From an uncultured Bacilli bacterium (GTDB lineage Bacteria; Bacillota_I; Bacilli_A; RF39; UBA660): a DNA stretch of 64,000 nt. The first letter of the stretch is position 1. Every line of letters starts with the position of its first letter. The position numbers and the translations under genes were made by a program. Location of the stretch: positions 1 to 64,000 of the forward strand of contig CAKONF010000002.1 in assembly GCA_934097015.1 (NCBI GenBank), read 5' to 3'. This document shows positions 37,157 to 46,416 of the stretch, one piece after another. The notes beneath the pieces were generated by a model. It was not told the DNA's origin, made no database searches, and saw only the letters and a program-made list of their open reading frames with translations.

Positions 37157-40100
37157 CTAAAATTTACTACTTGAAATATTAAAGAATTTATTAAAAAAGC
37201 TTAATAATTTATCTATAACATTATTTTTCTTTTCTTGCCTATCATTTGTAGGCGTAAACATGTTCATAGGTGGAAGAATTGCTGATACTTCAGTACCATT
37301 TGTTTCTACTCTTCCTTGTTCAAATGATTTTTGAATAAAATTGTACGTTTCTTCTTTGTTAAGATTTTCTTCAACAATTATTTTATCTAATTCTTCTTTC
37401 TTTTTGCTATCCATAAATGATTCAAAATCAGCATATACATTTGAATCTTGATCTAATGATTCAATAAATGACATAATTAAATCTTTCTTATTTCTTAAAT
37501 CTGGACTTGCCATGATTGTCTTTTGAATAGTTACAAGAATTTCTTTATCTTCCATGTTGCTATCATGGTATTTCTTAACTAACCCTAAGATATAATCAAT
37601 ATTAACTTCTATAGATTTAATTAATTCCATTTCAAATACTACATCTTCAGTAACATCAGTTTTTTCTTGCTTAGCTTTATTTCTAAATTCATTATACAGT
37701 TCAATATAGATACTATGATAATCTTGCTTATCTCTTTCACTAATTAACTCTTCATTATTGAATTCATCAAATGATGATAATATATTGGTTACTTTTAATA
37801 TTGCACCATAAAGTTTTATAAACTCTTTTTGTTCTGTCTCACTTTGCATTAACTCACCTGGAATAAATTTAGAAGTCAAATTTTCAACTAATGTCTTGTA
37901 TCCTTCGAATATTTTGCCATTCTCATCTTCATATCCATAATAGTAGTCTTTATATGATTTTAATAATACAATGCCACGTGCGTTTTCATCCCCAAATTTA
38001 GCAAGTGCTTCATTAAGCCTATCTTCTAAATTTCTAAATGAAACTATATTACCATATGTTTTTACACTATTTAAGATTCTATTAGTTCTTGAGAACGCTT
38101 GAATTAATCCATGCCATTTTAAATTCTTATCAACCCATAATGTATTTAATGTTTTTGCATCAAAACCTGTTAAAAACATATTAGCAACGATTAATATATC
38201 TATTTCTCTATTTTTCATTCTTAGAGATACATCTTTATAGTAATTTTGAAATTTTTCTGATGATGTATCATAACTTGTTCCAAACATATTATTATAATCT
38301 TTAATAGCATTTTCTAAAAATGTTCTATCATCTGTACTTAATGCTTCTGTTGATTCAGAGTTTTCATCAATTACTCCATCTTCTCCATTAACACCATAAG
38401 AATATATTATTGCTACTTTAAGATTACTCTTTTTTATATCTAATTGTTTCTTAAATTCAGCATAGTATTCTTTAGCCATTTTAATGTTGGATACAGCAAA
38501 CAATGAGTTAAATCCATTAATATTCTTCTTAGACTTAATTTCTTCTGCATCTTGTTTTTTAGCTACTGCAGAAACATTATCTAAAGTTGAATAAACATAA
38601 CTTTCAGATGTCTTAGTTTTTGTACTAAAATGCTCTATTATATAATCTGTAATCAGAGAAATTCTAATTTGGTTATCAAATAGTTTTTCTTCATCAATAT
38701 TATATACTTTTTCATCTTGAACACCCTCACGAATATCAATTCTTCCAACATATTCATATCTAAATGGTAATACATTCTTATCAGCAATAGCATTTACTAT
38801 TGTATAAGTATGTAATCTTTCTCCAAAAATTTGTTCTGTTGTTTCAGAGATACCTTTAATAGTTCTAGCATTCTCTGGAAATATTGGAGTTCCAGTAAAT
38901 CCAAATAAATAATATTTATTAAACTTCTTAATAATAGCTTTATGCATATCTCCAAATTGAGATCTATGACATTCATCAAATATAAATACTACATGTTTAT
39001 TAAATACATCACTGTTCTCATTTTTCTTGATAAATTGTGATAATTTTTGAATTGTAGTAATAATAATCTTAGTACTTGGATCATTTAATTGTCCTTCTAA
39101 TATTTTTGTTGAGGTATTAGAATTAGCTGCTCCTTCTTTAAATCTGTCGTATTCTTTCATTGTTTGATAATCTAGGTCTTTTCTATCTACAACGAATAGT
39201 ACTTTATCAATAAAATCTAATTTCCTAGCAAGTTGTGAAGTTTTGAACGAAGTTAATGTTTTTCCAGAACCCGTTGTATGCCAAATATAACCACCTGATT
39301 TTAAAGTTCCATAAAACTTATTATTATATGCAATATTAATTCTATTTAAAATCTTTTCAGTAGCAACTATTTGATAAGGACGCATTACTAATAAATCTTC
39401 TTCAGAAGTAAATACACAATATTTAGTTAATGTATTTAATAACGTATGTTTAGTAAAAAATGTTCTGGCAAAATCAATTAAATCAGTAATACCATTATTT
39501 TTTTGATCTGCCCAATATGAAGTAAATTCAAATGAGTTTGACTTCTTTTTCTTTTGATTATTTATATGAAACTCTCTTGTAGTATTTGAATAATACTTAG
39601 TTAATGTTCCATTTGATATAACAAATATTTGAACAAAGTTATATAATCCTGATCCTGCCCAGAAAGAATCTCTTTGATATCTTTCTATTTGATTAAAAGC
39701 TTCTCTTAAATCTACTCCTCTTTTTTTTAGTTCTACATGAACTAAAGGTAGTCCATTTACTAAAATAGTTACATCATATCTATTATCATGTTTTCCATCA
39801 TTATTAACATACTGATTTAATACTTGAAGACTATTATTATGAATATTATTCTTATCTATTAAATAGATATTTTTCTTCTCATCTGAATCAAGAGTTATTT
39901 CTTGTTTATAATCTTCTTGAATTAATCTTGTCTTTTCAATAATATAATCATTTTTATTTGCTATTACTTTAGTGAAAAAACTATCCCATTCTCCATCACT
40001 AAAATGATAATTATTAAGTTTTTCTAATTGTTTTCTTAAGTTAAGAATTAATTCATCTTCAGAGTTAATATTTAGTCTTTCATAACCCTGTTCAACTAAA

Positions 40101-40225
40101 GTTTTAATTAATTCTTTTTCTAAAGCATCTTCACTTTGAAAAGATGTTGTTACTCTATTTAATACTTTATACTCAGTAAGTACTGTTGAATTATCATTTT
40201 CACTTATTAATCCTATATTAGTCAT
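37157..40225 (-). CDS. hsdR: Type I restriction endonuclease subunit R
   Basis: Motor and nuclease subunit of a type I restriction system. The 1022-aa protein has an N-terminal PD-(D/E)XK nuclease (YDVTILVNGLPLVHVELKKRG, about 150-172), SF2 helicase motifs I IWHTTGSGKTLTSF, II FDECHRSQFG, III GFTGTP, and VI QAFSRTNRI, and a C-terminal helical domain that contacts HsdM. Full length. It starts 4 bp after the membrane-protein gene. Confidence 0.97.
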   Translation of the reverse strand: MTNIGLISENDNSTVLTEYKVLNRVTTSFQSEDALEKELIKTLVEQGYERLNINSEDELILNLRKQLEKLNNYHFSDGEWDSFFTKVIANKNDYIIEKTRLIQEDYKQEITLDSDEKKNIYLIDKNNIHNNSLQVLNQYVNNDGKHDNRYDVTILVNGLPLVHVELKKRGVDLREAFNQIERYQRDSFWAGSGLYNFVQIFVISNGTLTKYYSNTTREFHINNQKKKKSNSFEFTSYWADQKNNGITDLIDFARTFFTKHTLLNTLTKYCVFTSEEDLLVMRPYQIVATEKILNRINIAYNNKFYGTLKSGGYIWHTTGSGKTLTSFKTSQLARKLDFIDKVLFVVDRKDLDYQTMKEYDRFKEGAANSNTSTKILEGQLNDPSTKIIITTIQKLSQFIKKNENSDVFNKHVVFIFDECHRSQFGDMHKAIIKKFNKYYLFGFTGTPIFPENARTIKGISETTEQIFGERLHTYTIVNAIADKNVLPFRYEYVGRIDIREGVQDEKVYNIDEEKLFDNQIRISLITDYIIEHFSTKTKTSESYVYSTLDNVSAVAKKQDAEEIKSKKNINGFNSLFAVSNIKMAKEYYAEFKKQLDIKKSNLKVAIIYSYGVNGEDGVIDENSESTEALSTDDRTFLENAIKDYNNMFGTSYDTSSEKFQNYYKDVSLRMKNREIDILIVANMFLTGFDAKTLNTLWVDKNLKWHGLIQAFSRTNRILNSVKTYGNIVSFRNLEDRLNEALAKFGDENARGIVLLKSYKDYYYGYEDENGKIFEGYKTLVENLTSKFIPGELMQSETEQKEFIKLYGAILKVTNILSSFDEFNNEELISERDKQDYHSIYIELYNEFRNKAKQEKTDVTEDVVFEMELIKSIEVNIDYILGLVKKYHDSNMEDKEILVTIQKTIMASPDLRNKKDLIMSFIESLDQDSNVYADFESFMDSKKKEELDKIIVEENLNKEETYNFIQKSFEQGRVETNGTEVSAILPPMNMFTPTNDRQEKKNNVIDKLLSFFNKFFNISSSKF

Positions 40226-40229
40226 TACT

Positions 40230-40847
40230 TCACACTTCCCATCTATACCATTTCTTATAAAATTCCCAATCTTTTTTTAATTTACACATTTGCATATTGC
40301 TCATTAAAGTGTTAATTCTATTTCGTTCATCACAAATAGAATCTAATGTTTCATCAATTAAAGTCTTCGCATTTTTTATATTTTTTTTATTCTTTTTGCC
40401 AATATAATCAAGTGCAAAAAACACCTTCGCGTCAGTTACATTGTACGCATCTAATAAATCAAGATGTTTTGCATAAAAACTGATGTCATTCTTTTCTTTT
40501 ATTAAATTATTATAGGAATTAATTCTAAAATAATATTCATCATAAACTTTTAAATAGTTTTTATTATTTTTAATTTTATTTAAATTGTCTTTAAAACCAT
40601 GTAGCCATAAATAATAATCTCTTATATTATTTAAAAAAATTGTATCTTGTCTTTCACTCTCATTTTTGTAATCAAATATTAATATACATAATGACACAAA
40701 TGCTCCTGTAATAGCATTAATTAATATTGTTTCACAAATATCTATTTGATTTGGTGTAGGATGAAATATCTCAACAAAAATCAAAATAATGATTAAGGTA
40801 GTAATCAATAAAAATAACCAATACATAGAATTTTTTATTTTATTCAT
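40230..40847 (-). CDS. Two-TM membrane protein inside the type I restriction operon
   Basis: A 205-aa protein: two membrane segments (about 8-28 and 40-60), then a charged helical cytoplasmic part. Not recognised; layout resembles SLATT-type or effector membrane proteins. The ATG at 40847 overlaps the hsdS stop by 8 bp (ATGAATAA), with GAGG upstream, so it is coupled to hsdS. It is not a normal hsd gene. Confidence 0.7.
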   Translation of the reverse strand: MNKIKNSMYWLFLLITTLIIILIFVEIFHPTPNQIDICETILINAITGAFVSLCILIFDYKNESERQDTIFLNNIRDYYLWLHGFKDNLNKIKNNKNYLKVYDEYYFRINSYNNLIKEKNDISFYAKHLDLLDAYNVTDAKVFFALDYIGKKNKKNIKNAKTLIDETLDSICDERNRINTLMSNMQMCKLKKDWEFYKKWYRWEV

Positions 40848-41970
40848 ACTGTATATCCTCAAAATTTAATAATTTATTTCTATAATATTCATATTGTTTT
40901 CTTCTTAATTCTATTTCTGCAGGAAGACCGATTGAAATATCACTTATTAATTTTTCAAACTTATCCAATATACCGACTATTCGATTCTGTTCTTCAATCG
41001 GAGGAATTATTAAATCAAGTTGCTTAACTGTTGGAGTGGTCAATTGTGGAATGCTACCTCCTGATTGCTTAAATTCGTGTCCATATAATGCATAATGTAA
41101 ATATTTAGCTGAAATTATTTTTTCATCTGGAATAAGAGTTATCAAACGAATTATTGGAGTAAACTTGCCATATCTTACTTCGTGATAACCTATTGTGCCT
41201 CTTGCAGCTATAGTTACACATGATTGAACATCTACTTTATAATTTTTACTATATCCATATATAGCATTCTCTCCTACGCCATTTGATATAACCGGATATT
41301 TATAATCATCTTGCGGTTTAGAAATTCCTTTTATTGTATCTTCAGGTACATCACCGCCTGCAGAAATATTTTTGCATACTTCAGTTATATTATATTTTTT
41401 ATAATTATCATTCTTTTTATCCAAGAGTATGACACGCCAAAACTCATATTGACTCTTTCTCGTTTCTATCTCCGCTTCTATCTCCGCTTCTAGCTCGCCA
41501 AATTTATCAAGAATTCGTACTATTTCCTCTTGTACTTCTAATGGAGGTACAGGTACTTTTAGTTTTTCTATCACCCTTCTATCTAATGTAGGAATACCAG
41601 CTTTTCTAACTCTACCAATAAAATATTTTTCATTATTCTTTAAATAGTGATACAAAAACCTATTAATAAATAAATCATTATGTTCTAAGCAATAGCAACC
41701 ATCTGAAGACCAAAAATTATTTTTTGAATATCCAACTACACCTGCAGATGCTCCAACATTTATTATCATAACGGTATCACTAAAACGATTATATTTATTA
41801 TAATAACCTAAAGGGTTCAAACCACCATGATATACAGGATAATTTGCTTCAAAATTTAATTTTTTTATTGTTAATCTCTTTCCTCTTAATACCTTTGAAA
41901 AGCTTGAAATTGCTTTATATTTAACTCCATTAGGACACAACTCTTTTATTAAATCGTTTATCTTACTCAT
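40840..41970 (-). CDS. hsdS: Type I restriction specificity subunit S
   Basis: Reads the target sequence for methylation and cutting. The 376-aa protein has two target-recognition domains (about 20-135 and 200-320), each followed by a conserved helix: PPLEVQEEIVRILDKF, LEAEIEAEIETRKSQYEFWR and PPIEEQNRIVGILDKF, ELRRKQYEYYR. The spacer helix has 12-bp tandem repeats coding (E/L)EAEI. The start at 41970 overlaps the hsdM stop by 8 bp and has GAGG upstream. Confidence 0.95.
   Translation of the reverse strand: MSKINDLIKELCPNGVKYKAISSFSKVLRGKRLTIKKLNFEANYPVYHGGLNPLGYYNKYNRFSDTVMIINVGASAGVVGYSKNNFWSSDGCYCLEHNDLFINRFLYHYLKNNEKYFIGRVRKAGIPTLDRRVIEKLKVPVPPLEVQEEIVRILDKFGELEAEIEAEIETRKSQYEFWRVILLDKKNDNYKKYNITEVCKNISAGGDVPEDTIKGISKPQDDYKYPVISNGVGENAIYGYSKNYKVDVQSCVTIAARGTIGYHEVRYGKFTPIIRLITLIPDEKIISAKYLHYALYGHEFKQSGGSIPQLTTPTVKQLDLIIPPIEEQNRIVGILDKFEKLISDISIGLPAEIELRRKQYEYYRNKLLNFEDIQYE
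41464..41499 (-). repeat. 12-bp tandem repeats in the hsdS spacer helix
   Basis: Two exact copies of TTCTATCTCCGC (plus strand) at 41464-41475 and 41476-41487, and a third, changed copy to 41499. They code for EAEI units, like the TAEL repeats of EcoR124, where copy number sets the spacing of the target. Confidence 0.85.
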
Positions 41971-43531
41971 GATAATCAACCTCAAGTTCTTTAATTATTT
42001 CTTCTAGTTCTTCTCTAATTTGTTGTTGTCTAGGTACAATTTCAGCAAGCTTTCTATTTACTTCTTCTATATCGATTTTTTTATCTTCAGTATTTGTTTT
42101 TACATATGAATTAACTGAGATATTATAATCATTATCTTTGATTTCTTCATAAGTTGCTAAATAGGATTTATTTTCAATTGATTTTCTATTCTTTAAGAAA
42201 CTAATTATATTATTAATGTTTTCTTCTGATAATTTGTTTTTATTAGATTTTCTAACATATTCACTAGAGGCATCTACAAATAATATATTATTATCTAATT
42301 TATTTTTCTTTAATACTAAAATACAAGTTGCAATTGATGTACCAAAGAATAAATCAGAAGGTAATTGAATGACAGTATCAACAAAGTTATTATCAATCAT
42401 ATATTTTCTAATCTTTTGCTCTGCTCCACCTCTATAAAGAACTCCAGGAAATTCAACTATTGCAGCAGTTCCTTTTGGAGAAAGCCATGACAACATATGC
42501 ATAGTAAAAGCTAAGTCTGCTTTTGATACTGGTGCCAACACACCAGCTGGAGCAAATCTTTCATCATTTATTAATAGTGGATTAGACTTGCCTGCCCATT
42601 TTATTGAATAAGGGGGATTAGATACTATTGCATCAAATGGTTCATCATTCCAATGTACTGGATGTATTAATGTATCTCCTCTTTCAATACTAAAGTTATT
42701 ATAATTGATATTATGTAAGAACATATTTATTCTAGCTAAGTTGTATGTTGTAAGATTTATTTCTTGACCGAAAAATCCTTCTCTTACATTTTCTTTTCCA
42801 AGTATCTTCGCAAATTTAAGTAATAATCCACCTGAACCACAAGCAGGATCATATACTTTATTAACAGATGTTTTATCCATTATTACTATTTTAGCAAGTA
42901 ATTCTCCAACTTCTTGTGGAGTAAAAAATTCTCCACCTGATTTACCTGCTGATGATGCATACATTGTCATTAAAAATTCATAAGCATCTCCAAATAAATC
43001 TATCTTATTTTCTTCATAATCTCCAAAATTCAATTCTCCTATTGCACTTAATAATTTAACAAGTTTTTCGTTTCTTTCATCAACTGTATTACCCAATTTA
43101 TTATCTATGGTAAAATCATCAAATAACCCTTTAACATCATTCTCTGATGCAGTTCCTCTTGCTGATGATTCAATATTATTAAATATATTAGAAATTACTA
43201 CATTTAAATTTTCATTTTTATCGGCATTTTTTCTAACGTTACAAAATAATTCACTAGGTAAAATAAATAATCCTTTTTCTTCTAATATTTGTGTTTTTCC
43301 CAATAATGCTTCATCATCAGATATATTTCTATATTTAAAATCTTCAATACCTACTTTTCTTTGATTTTCATTAACATAATTTTCTATATTTTCTGAAATA
43401 AATCTATAAAATAATAGACCTAATACATATTGTTTAAAATCCCATCCATCTACTGAACCTCTTAAATCATTTGCTATTTTCCAAATAGTTTTATGCAATT
43501 CTTCTCTTTCAATCTCTTTTTTATTATTCAT
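41963..43531 (-). CDS. hsdM: Type I restriction methyltransferase subunit M
   Basis: N6-adenine methyltransferase of the system. The 522-aa protein has an N-terminal helical domain, motif I VYDPACGSGGLL, motif IV DAIVSNPPYSIKW and the family sequence SAGKSGGEFFTPQEV. The ATG at 43531 is chosen since AGGAG lies 11 bases upstream; an ATG at 43558 would put that site inside the gene. A TATAAT with TG before it (43564-43569) fits as promoter. Confidence 0.96.
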   Translation of the reverse strand: MNNKKEIEREELHKTIWKIANDLRGSVDGWDFKQYVLGLLFYRFISENIENYVNENQRKVGIEDFKYRNISDDEALLGKTQILEEKGLFILPSELFCNVRKNADKNENLNVVISNIFNNIESSARGTASENDVKGLFDDFTIDNKLGNTVDERNEKLVKLLSAIGELNFGDYEENKIDLFGDAYEFLMTMYASSAGKSGGEFFTPQEVGELLAKIVIMDKTSVNKVYDPACGSGGLLLKFAKILGKENVREGFFGQEINLTTYNLARINMFLHNINYNNFSIERGDTLIHPVHWNDEPFDAIVSNPPYSIKWAGKSNPLLINDERFAPAGVLAPVSKADLAFTMHMLSWLSPKGTAAIVEFPGVLYRGGAEQKIRKYMIDNNFVDTVIQLPSDLFFGTSIATCILVLKKNKLDNNILFVDASSEYVRKSNKNKLSEENINNIISFLKNRKSIENKSYLATYEEIKDNDYNISVNSYVKTNTEDKKIDIEEVNRKLAEIVPRQQQIREELEEIIKELEVDYHE

Positions 43532-43603
43532 TAACTTCCACACTCCTAGTACTTTCATTTACAATTATATCATGAATTTTGTTTTTTTGGGGTTTAATTC
43601 CAG

Positions 43604-43628
43604 CAAAAAAGAAGAAATTAATCTTCTT
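43604..43628 (-). terminator. Terminator between fic and hsdM
   Basis: Stem AAGAAGA / TCTTCTT (43609-43628), then TTTTTT on the minus strand. It separates the fic cluster from the restriction operon. Confidence 0.65.
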
Positions 43629-43755
43629 CTGTATGTCTATTTTTTATTTATAGTATTCAACATTATAATTTTGATTGTTATCAAGTATTAGTTCTAAATT
43701 AAATTTCTATTTATTAGCATCTCTTATTATTTAAAATTTATAAAAATACTATAAA

Positions 43756-44298
43756 TTAATTATTTTTATCAAACAATTCTTGAACAATTAAATCCTTTGA
43801 ATATAGATTATTGTTCTTACCTAATAATAAATTTTCATAAAATTTAACTAAATAACTACTATCTTCTTTTATATTTAAATAATTATTAAAATAATTACTT
43901 CTTACTAAAGCATTTCTAAAATAAACTGATTTATCTTTAAATAAACTATTATCAACTTTATAACCCAAACTAATTAAATACTTTTCAATAAATAAAGCTG
44001 TAGTTCTAGTATTTTCTTCTCTAAAAGGATGGACTTGCCATATACTGGAAGAAAACTTAGTTATGTTATTAATAACTTCAACTATATTCATTTTTTTATA
44101 ATTTTTTTCTACCTCTTCTATTGTTAAATTACCTTCTACTTCTTCCACTAATAATCTTTCTAAGTATTTAGAAGGTTTTAAATTATCAACTTCTTGTAAT
44201 CCAATAGCCATATCCCATTGCAACTGTTTTTCATAATTACTAGATTTATAGCTTTCTTCATATTCATTAGCACTCGAATCTAATTCTTTTTCGTCCAT
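43756..44298 (-). CDS. Fic-domain protein with VbhA-like N-terminal segment
   Basis: A 180-aa protein. The Fic active motif reads HPFREENTRT (90-99), with catalytic His; Glu replaces the usual Gly/Ala of HxFxxGN. The N-terminal AIGLQEVDNLKPSKYLERLL and GNLTIEEVE resemble the antitoxin-like segment fused to small Firmicute Fic proteins. Fic enzymes transfer AMP or other groups to proteins. AGGAGG precedes the start. It is 44 bp after the AAA_13 gene. Confidence 0.85.
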   Translation of the reverse strand: MDEKELDSSANEYEESYKSSNYEKQLQWDMAIGLQEVDNLKPSKYLERLLVEEVEGNLTIEEVEKNYKKMNIVEVINNITKFSSSIWQVHPFREENTRTTALFIEKYLISLGYKVDNSLFKDKSVYFRNALVRSNYFNNYLNIKEDSSYLVKFYENLLLGKNNNLYSKDLIVQELFDKNN

Positions 44299-44342
44299 AA
44301 TTTAAACCTCCTAACTATATATAATCATAACATATATTTGAA

Positions 44343-46400
44343 TTAAATAATCACTAACTCATCATAAATATTTTGTAAAACATTCATGCTATACACAAAT
44401 ATTGGTGGAACAATTTTAGAAGATGAATGATTAAATGAATTTATAACAAAATTATATGTGTTATAAAATGATAACAATTTATCGTTATTCAAATATGGAA
44501 TCAAATCACCAATATTCTCATAATCCATATTTACTTCATTTACTACTTTTGTTTCGAATATTCTTCTAATTTTCATGCCAAGTAAGTATTTATAAATTAA
44601 AATATAACAGACATCTTTTTTATCAACCAAATTAATATTACCCGAATTAGATTTTACTTTAATATTAATATCATCAAAACTATTTGTTATATTTTCAAAA
44701 ACTTCTGATACCTTCTCATTATCATTATCATTTAAATTAAATTTAAAAATAGTATTTATTGAATTCAATAAATCTAATACAATAATGTCCTTTTTAACAT
44801 GATTAATTGAGTTTGAAATTATATGATATATATTATCAATTTTAAATGCCAAATTTATAATATCTTGCTCATCATTATATTTTATAAGCAATCTTTCCAT
44901 GTTAATTTCATTTCTTAACATAGATGCAAAAGTTATTAAAGAGTATTTATCAACTAGCTTATCACAAATCTTTAATATTAATCCATAATCATATGGATTA
45001 ACATCCATTTTTGATAAAAGTTTATAACTATCATTATAAATCAATATTTCATTGGAATTATTCAATTTATCTAACCAATATATATTAAATTTTTCTAATG
45101 TGTTTTTATTAATAGAATCAAACAAATATATAGCATACATACTATGTGAAAAAATATTAAATGTATCAATGTCACTAATCGAAGAATTGACTAACTTTAC
45201 AATTATATTTATTGAATCTTGTACATATATATCATCATAGCTATCAAAAGGATCATCTACAATAATATTTAATTTGCCAGCAGTCTTTTTTTGATAAACC
45301 AATATGTCAAAATATAAAAATTTAAAAAAATTCTGTTCTGATTTAGACATGTTTTTGTATTTAACTTCTGAATTTGTAATTTGTAATTTGCCATCTTCTA
45401 TTCTTATCTTAATATCACTATTCTTATAAACAGAATGCTGTTCAATTTTATTTTTTATATATTCATATGCTTCTGAAGTTTCCTCTAATCTAAAATCTTT
45501 TATTTCTCTCATTATAACGTCTAATTCTTTCTTACTTTCTAAATAAGTTTCAATAATCTTTTCATCATAAAAATCTTTTAAATAATAAAGAATTGAACTT
45601 TGGATTAATGAAATAATTTTATTTTTTTCTTCTTCATATAAACTAGATATTAAAAATTCACTAACGACACTATTTACTTTTTCATCAGAATTTTCTAGAT
45701 AATAAAGTAATGATTGTTTTAATGTATCATCAATAGTACCATTCTCGACACTATTCCTTATTAATTCTATAGATTCGGATGTTATATCATTATAGCATAC
45801 AGGACATTTTTCATATAGTTCACGATTATCCAATATTTTCTTTTGTAAATTATAAATTTCAATATTAACCATACTTTTTATTTTTTCTGGAATTATAATA
45901 ATTCTATCTTTTATTAAAATATCCATTATTTCAAAAAAGTTTAATAAACCAGTTTTAGGCTTTTTAAATAAAGTTTTAATCTCTTCTTCTGTATATAAAG
46001 GTTCTTCAAAATCTCCTTTATATGTAAAGACATCATTATTTATAAATTCGGTGATATAACAAAAATCTATAAATGCTTTTTTAGTATCAGTTGAACATAT
46101 ATCTTTAATATTCTTCTTGACAGATAGTTTCTTTTTAGAATTTTCATTTTTATTTTTATATTTATTATATTCTTGAACTTTAGGCATTATTTCAAATGAA
46201 TTATCATCTGTAAACTCCTGAATTGACATATTTGAAAGTAAATCATCATCAAATAAAAGTACATTTTCATCACAATCTTCATAATACTTTTTTAATGCCT
46301 TTGATACTTGTGTTTTTCCAATTTTATTAGGTCCATAAAAAATATTATATTTATTATTTATCATATTGATCATATTGCCGTTTTCTAATTGTAAATTCAT
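44343..46400 (-). CDS. AAA_13 (PrrC/RloC-like) ABC-type ATPase
   Basis: A 685-aa protein with Walker A GPNKIGKT (23-30), a CPVC zinc-hook-like pair (199-202), a signature-like MSKSEQ (351-356), Walker B LNIIVDDPFDS (377-387) and a FSHS switch His. Only the first half resembles AAA_13; the C-terminal 270 residues are unrecognised, with a FNHSSSK motif near the end. PrrC and RloC anticodon nucleases have this ATPase plan and occur beside type I restriction genes. Nuclease residues were not confirmed. It follows the SMEK gene by 16 bp. Confidence 0.75.
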   Translation of the reverse strand: MNLQLENGNMINMINNKYNIFYGPNKIGKTQVSKALKKYYEDCDENVLLFDDDLLSNMSIQEFTDDNSFEIMPKVQEYNKYKNKNENSKKKLSVKKNIKDICSTDTKKAFIDFCYITEFINNDVFTYKGDFEEPLYTEEEIKTLFKKPKTGLLNFFEIMDILIKDRIIIIPEKIKSMVNIEIYNLQKKILDNRELYEKCPVCYNDITSESIELIRNSVENGTIDDTLKQSLLYYLENSDEKVNSVVSEFLISSLYEEEKNKIISLIQSSILYYLKDFYDEKIIETYLESKKELDVIMREIKDFRLEETSEAYEYIKNKIEQHSVYKNSDIKIRIEDGKLQITNSEVKYKNMSKSEQNFFKFLYFDILVYQKKTAGKLNIIVDDPFDSYDDIYVQDSINIIVKLVNSSISDIDTFNIFSHSMYAIYLFDSINKNTLEKFNIYWLDKLNNSNEILIYNDSYKLLSKMDVNPYDYGLILKICDKLVDKYSLITFASMLRNEINMERLLIKYNDEQDIINLAFKIDNIYHIISNSINHVKKDIIVLDLLNSINTIFKFNLNDNDNEKVSEVFENITNSFDDINIKVKSNSGNINLVDKKDVCYILIYKYLLGMKIRRIFETKVVNEVNMDYENIGDLIPYLNNDKLLSFYNTYNFVINSFNHSSSKIVPPIFVYSMNVLQNIYDELVII

Positions 46401-46416
46401 GTTTTCAACTCCTCTG

